Shown here piece after piece: positions 13,479 through 16,001 of a stretch of DNA of 16,001 bases. Location: contig JAVBOP010000181.1 of NCBI GenBank assembly GCA_031550405.1, positions 1-16,001 on the forward strand. The letters are read 5' to 3'. The stretch's first letter is position 1. Every line of letters starts with the position of its first letter. A program made the translations under genes and the position numbers. Below the pieces are notes generated by a model. It was given only the letters and a program-made list of their open reading frames with translations, made no database searches and was not told where the DNA came from. Source of the DNA: JAVBOP01 sp031550405. Its GTDB lineage: Bacteria > Bacteroidota > Ignavibacteria > Kapaibacteriales > UBA2268.

Positions 13479-15485
13479 ATGAAAGCATTAACAGTAGATG
13501 GAAAAACCGTTACGTTCAATGGAGAGCGTAACCTGTTAGAAGTGATTAGAAAGGCTAATATAGATATGCCGACATTTTGCTATTATTCCGAGCTAAGTAC
13601 ATACGGTGCTTGCAGGTTATGTCTGGTGGATGTCGAAGGACGCGGGCTTAATACCTCGTGTTCTATACAACCGGAGCCGGGCTTGGTGGTCAAAACCAAT
13701 ACCGCACAATTGCGCAGCATACGCAAGTTCACAATAGAGCTGCTGCTGGCAAGCTACGAGCATGATTGTACTACATGCACCAAAAGCACAGCATGTAAGC
13801 TGCAGGAATTGGCAAAAAGATTAGGCGTTACCAAAGTACGTTTCAATAGAGGCGAGAACAAATTGCCAATTGACGAAAGCTCTTTGGCACTTACCCGTGA
13901 CCCGAACAAATGTATATTATGCGGCGACTGCGTGCGTGCGTGTGAGGAAATACAGGGCATAGGCGCTATTGACTTCGCATTCCGCGGGGCAGATTCACGT
14001 GTTGTACCTGCATTCGGACGCGGCTTATCGAAAGTGGATTGCGTGGATTGCGGACAATGCTCCCGTGTATGCCCAACAGGTGCTATTGTGCCTCGTTCGG
14101 AGGTTGATTCTGTGTGGCGCGAGCTTGATAACCCTAATAAAACAGTTGTTGTGCATTTTGCACCGGCGGTACGCGTTGCTATCGGCGAAGAGTTTGGTAT
14201 GCCGGCAGGTACAGTGCTGCCCGGTCAGATAGTATCCGCATTGCGCTCGCTCGGCTTCGACAAGGTATATGACACCTCGTTCACAGCCGATTTAACTATT
14301 ATGGAAGAAGGCACTGAATTTATAGGCAGAGTAACCAATGGCGGCGTATTCCCGATGTTTACCTCCTGCTGTCCGGCATGGGTCAAATATACGGAGCAAT
14401 ATCACCCCGAAATGATACCCAATCTGTCGTCTTGTCGCTCGCCACAAGGCATGTTCGGCTCATTAGCCAAAAAATATTTACCCCAGTTATTAGGCAAAGA
14501 TGCCAAAGATATAGTAGTTGTATCTATTATGCCTTGTACAGCCAAAAAGGTCGAAGCCCGTCGCCCTGAATTTAACACCGATGGCATGAGAGAAAACGAC
14601 TATGTGCTTACAACACAGGAGTTTGCGCTTATGATCAAGCAGGCAGGTGTACGCTTTCAGGAGCTATCACCTGAGGCTTTTGATTTGCCGTTCGGCTACA
14701 AAACAGGTGCTGGCGTCATATTTGGCAATAGCGGCGGCGTTACTGAGGCGGCACTGCGCTATATCGTAGAAGCGGTGGATAACAAACCTCTTGCCAATGT
14801 GGACTTCTATGATGTTCGCGGTGAAGAGGGCTTGCGTGAGGCAGAGCTTACAGTTGGCGGCAATAATGTACGCATAGCTGTGGTGCATGGCTTGAAGAAT
14901 GCCAAACGCATTATTAAGGACATACAGGATGGCAAAAAACAATACCACTTTATCGAGGTTATGTCATGCCCCGGAGGCTGTATTGGCGGTGCAGGTCAGC
15001 CTGTGTACTTCAACCCTGATACCCGCAAAGAGCGCACCAAAGGTCTGTATGAGGCGGATAAGATGCTCCAGCATCATAAATCGCAGGATAACCCATATAT
15101 CACGGAGCTTTACAAGGATTTTCTCGGCGATATAGGTGGGCATAAGGCGCACGATACGCTGCATACTCATTACCACAATCGCAAGCGCATTTCCGAAGAC
15201 GGCATGGCAATACTTGGCGGCGATGGCTCTAAGCTATCTATTAATATATGTGTTGGCACGAATTGCTTTGTGAAAGGTTCGCAGGAAATACTGAAGAATG
15301 TGCTGAATTATATCGACGAAAAGGGCATTTCCGATTTCGTTGAGGTTAAGGCTAATTTCTGCATGGAGAATTGCGACAAAGGTCCAAGCGTGAGCATTGG
15401 CAACACTCTTTATTCAAAGGCGGACTATCAAAGTGTCATAAAAGAGCTTGATGCCCAACTCGAAAAACACATGATAAAAGCCTAA
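13479..15485 (+). CDS. hydA: [FeFe]-hydrogenase, catalytic subunit HydA (Thermotoga-type, multi-cluster)
   Basis: Cytoplasmic hydrogenase that makes or consumes H2. Domains in its 668 residues: N-terminal [2Fe-2S] (Cys34, 45, 48, 61); His-Cys3 region (Cys97, 100, 106); two [4Fe-4S] sites (Cys145/148/151/155 and 188/191/194/198); the H-cluster domain with L1 FTSCCPAW (Cys297, Cys298), L2 MPCTAKK (Cys353) and L3 MSCPGGCIGGAGQP (Cys497, Cys501), whose numbering is two below Clostridium CpI throughout; NPYITELYKDFL and HKAHDTLHTHYHNR; and a C-terminal thioredoxin-like [2Fe-2S] domain (Cys591, 596, 628, 632). That last domain is known from Thermotoga maritima HydA, part of an electron-bifurcating HydABC complex. 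HydB and HydC and the HydE/F/G maturases are not in the window. Odd point: the usual His four residues before Cys97 is Tyr93; a His is at 95 instead. Followed by its own terminator. Confidence 0.93.
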   Translation: MKALTVDGKTVTFNGERNLLEVIRKANIDMPTFCYYSELSTYGACRLCLVDVEGRGLNTSCSIQPEPGLVVKTNTAQLRSIRKFTIELLLASYEHDCTTCTKSTACKLQELAKRLGVTKVRFNRGENKLPIDESSLALTRDPNKCILCGDCVRACEEIQGIGAIDFAFRGADSRVVPAFGRGLSKVDCVDCGQCSRVCPTGAIVPRSEVDSVWRELDNPNKTVVVHFAPAVRVAIGEEFGMPAGTVLPGQIVSALRSLGFDKVYDTSFTADLTIMEEGTEFIGRVTNGGVFPMFTSCCPAWVKYTEQYHPEMIPNLSSCRSPQGMFGSLAKKYLPQLLGKDAKDIVVVSIMPCTAKKVEARRPEFNTDGMRENDYVLTTQEFALMIKQAGVRFQELSPEAFDLPFGYKTGAGVIFGNSGGVTEAALRYIVEAVDNKPLANVDFYDVRGEEGLREAELTVGGNNVRIAVVHGLKNAKRIIKDIQDGKKQYHFIEVMSCPGGCIGGAGQPVYFNPDTRKERTKGLYEADKMLQHHKSQDNPYITELYKDFLGDIGGHKAHDTLHTHYHNRKRISEDGMAILGGDGSKLSINICVGTNCFVKGSQEILKNVLNYIDEKGISDFVEVKANFCMENCDKGPSVSIGNTLYSKADYQSVIKELDAQLEKHMIKA

Positions 15486-15509
15486 TCCAATCTCAATTTT
15501 ATCAATCCC

Positions 15510-15543
15510 AAGGCGGTCGTTGCAACACTACCGCCTTTTTTTT
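15510..15543 (+). terminator. Intrinsic terminator of hydA
   Basis: Stem AAGGCGGT (15510-15517) and ACCGCCTT (15530-15537), loop of 12 bases that itself contains the palindrome GTTGCAAC, followed by a run of T to 15543. It begins 24 bases after the stop and fits a standard rho-independent terminator. Confidence 0.85.
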
Positions 15544-15773
15544 GTGCGCCTGTGCATGGCCTCCGTATGGTCGTGCGGGTATCTTCATCCCAAATTATAC
15601 CAATTGCTACTACAAATTTATAATTACTTTATTTCCCCAAAAAATGGTATATTTGCGCATAGATTTTAAAATAAAAATTATTAATATTGTAGAACGCTAA
15701 CGAGAACTTGAAAATTAAGTGATTTTTTATCCGTTTTAACAAATTCATTGACAAAAGAGGAGGTAGCTTCAAT

Positions 15774-15905
15774 ATGTTCATACAATCACTCTATAAATTT
15801 GTATTAGCAAATGATATACGTTATCTACACGAAACAAAACTGCATAATCTTGCAAGGTTTAAAAAAATAAAAATATTTCTTGGATATGTCGTAAATATTG
15901 TGTAA
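15774..15905 (+). CDS. Possible 43-residue small protein
   Basis: The frame from the ATG at 15774 encodes MFIQSLYKFVLANDIRYLHE, then TKLHNLARFKKIKIFLGYVV and NIV. It is basic, with a hydrophobic end (IFLGYVVNIV). The case for it is the ribosome binding site: GAGGAGGT at 15757-15764, the strongest in the window in an organism that mostly lacks such sites, 9 bases before the ATG. A -7-like TATATTTG lies about 120 bases upstream. Against it: short length, no recognised family, and overlap of its end with the promoter of the next gene. Confidence 0.35.
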   Translation: MFIQSLYKFVLANDIRYLHETKLHNLARFKKIKIFLGYVVNIV

Positions 15906-15910
15906 GTTTG
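15880..15910 (+). promoter_or_regulatory. Promoter of the right-edge gene
   Basis: TTG at 15880-15882, 20 bases, then TAAGTTTG at 15903-15910: the same pattern and spacing as the scpB and exonuclease III promoters. It ends 26 bases before the ATG at 15937. Confidence 0.65.
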
Positions 15911-15936
15911 CGGTGTGCAATTAATTAAACACCATT

Positions 15937-16001
15937 ATGAAAGATTTAGACAACATAATAGCAGCCGATATACGGCATAAAAGCTTGTTTTTAGACAGGC
16001 A
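15937..16001 (+). CDS. Start of an unidentified gene, cut by window edge
   Basis: The frame opens with MKDLDNIIAADIRHKSLFLD and an Arg before the sequence ends. Twenty-one complete codons are too few for a family call. The start is supported by the well-formed promoter just upstream. No Shine-Dalgarno site is visible. Confidence 0.5.
   Translation, partial: MKDLDNIIAADIRHKSLFLDR

Larger units (their letters stand above)
15486..15936. other. 451-base gap after hydA
   Basis: Contains the hydA terminator, a -7-like TATATTTG at 15648-15655, a possible 43-codon small gene (15774-15905) and the promoter of the right-edge gene. The rest is AT-rich without further features that I can name. Confidence 0.5.

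Noticed and set aside
14040..14110. Ferredoxin-like Cys motif as a separate ferredoxin gene
   Set aside because: It is the second [4Fe-4S] site of HydA in one continuous reading frame, numbered as in CpI with a constant offset.
1..16001. tRNA, rRNA, CRISPR arrays, riboswitches
   Set aside because: I looked for cloverleaf-like ends, regularly spaced repeats and known leader patterns and saw none; a covariance-model search was not possible here.

Overview
The window is AT-rich bacterial DNA, probably from the Bacteroidota/Chlorobiota (FCB) group. The evidence is an Omp28-family lipoprotein, a family I know mainly from Bacteroidota, and several -33/-7 promoters of the Bacteroidota type (TTG or TTTG, then TAnnTTTG), three of them with exactly 20 bases between the boxes. 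A flagellar rod gene pair and a multi-cluster [FeFe]-hydrogenase suggest a motile, fermentative or at least partly anaerobic member. Placement below that level is a guess.

Layout. Positions 1-429 hold the cut-off end of an IS3-family insertion sequence whose first gene carries a nonsense mutation. Next is a minus-strand polysaccharide flippase (525-1829). An intergenic region of about 300 bases has a sigma-54-like promoter in front of flgF and flgG (2133-3746). Behind these lies a very small minus-strand unit (3795-3975) with a -7 box, a 27-codon hydrophobic reading frame and an intrinsic terminator. Then come a small lipoprotein (4159-4662), a protein of repeated S1 domains (4994-6244) with a strong hairpin terminator, and almost 1 kb of non-coding or decayed DNA containing the start of an IS5-like transposase.

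From 7231 the genes are compact: UDP-glucose dehydrogenase (plus) overlaps tail to tail with a SpoU-type RNA methyltransferase, which abuts an exonuclease III gene (both minus, one operon). ScpB (plus) is divergent from exonuclease III, and each has a recognisable promoter. Hsp33 and an Omp28-type lipoprotein follow on the minus strand. A 443-base gap leads to a 668-residue [FeFe]-hydrogenase HydA of the Thermotoga type with its own terminator. The right end has a possible 43-residue ORF with a strong ribosome binding site and the first 21 codons of another gene.

The flippase and UDP-glucose dehydrogenase both point to envelope polysaccharide synthesis, but they are 5.4 kb apart and not in one operon. 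Exonuclease III, ScpB and Hsp33 are housekeeping genes. HydA stands without HydB or HydC in view. I did not find a clear new multigene system. The most interesting leads are the small transcription unit at 3795-3975, an exact 24-base repeat in inverted orientation at 6500 and 13324, the sigma-54-like flgF promoter, and an altered His-Cys3 cluster motif in HydA.
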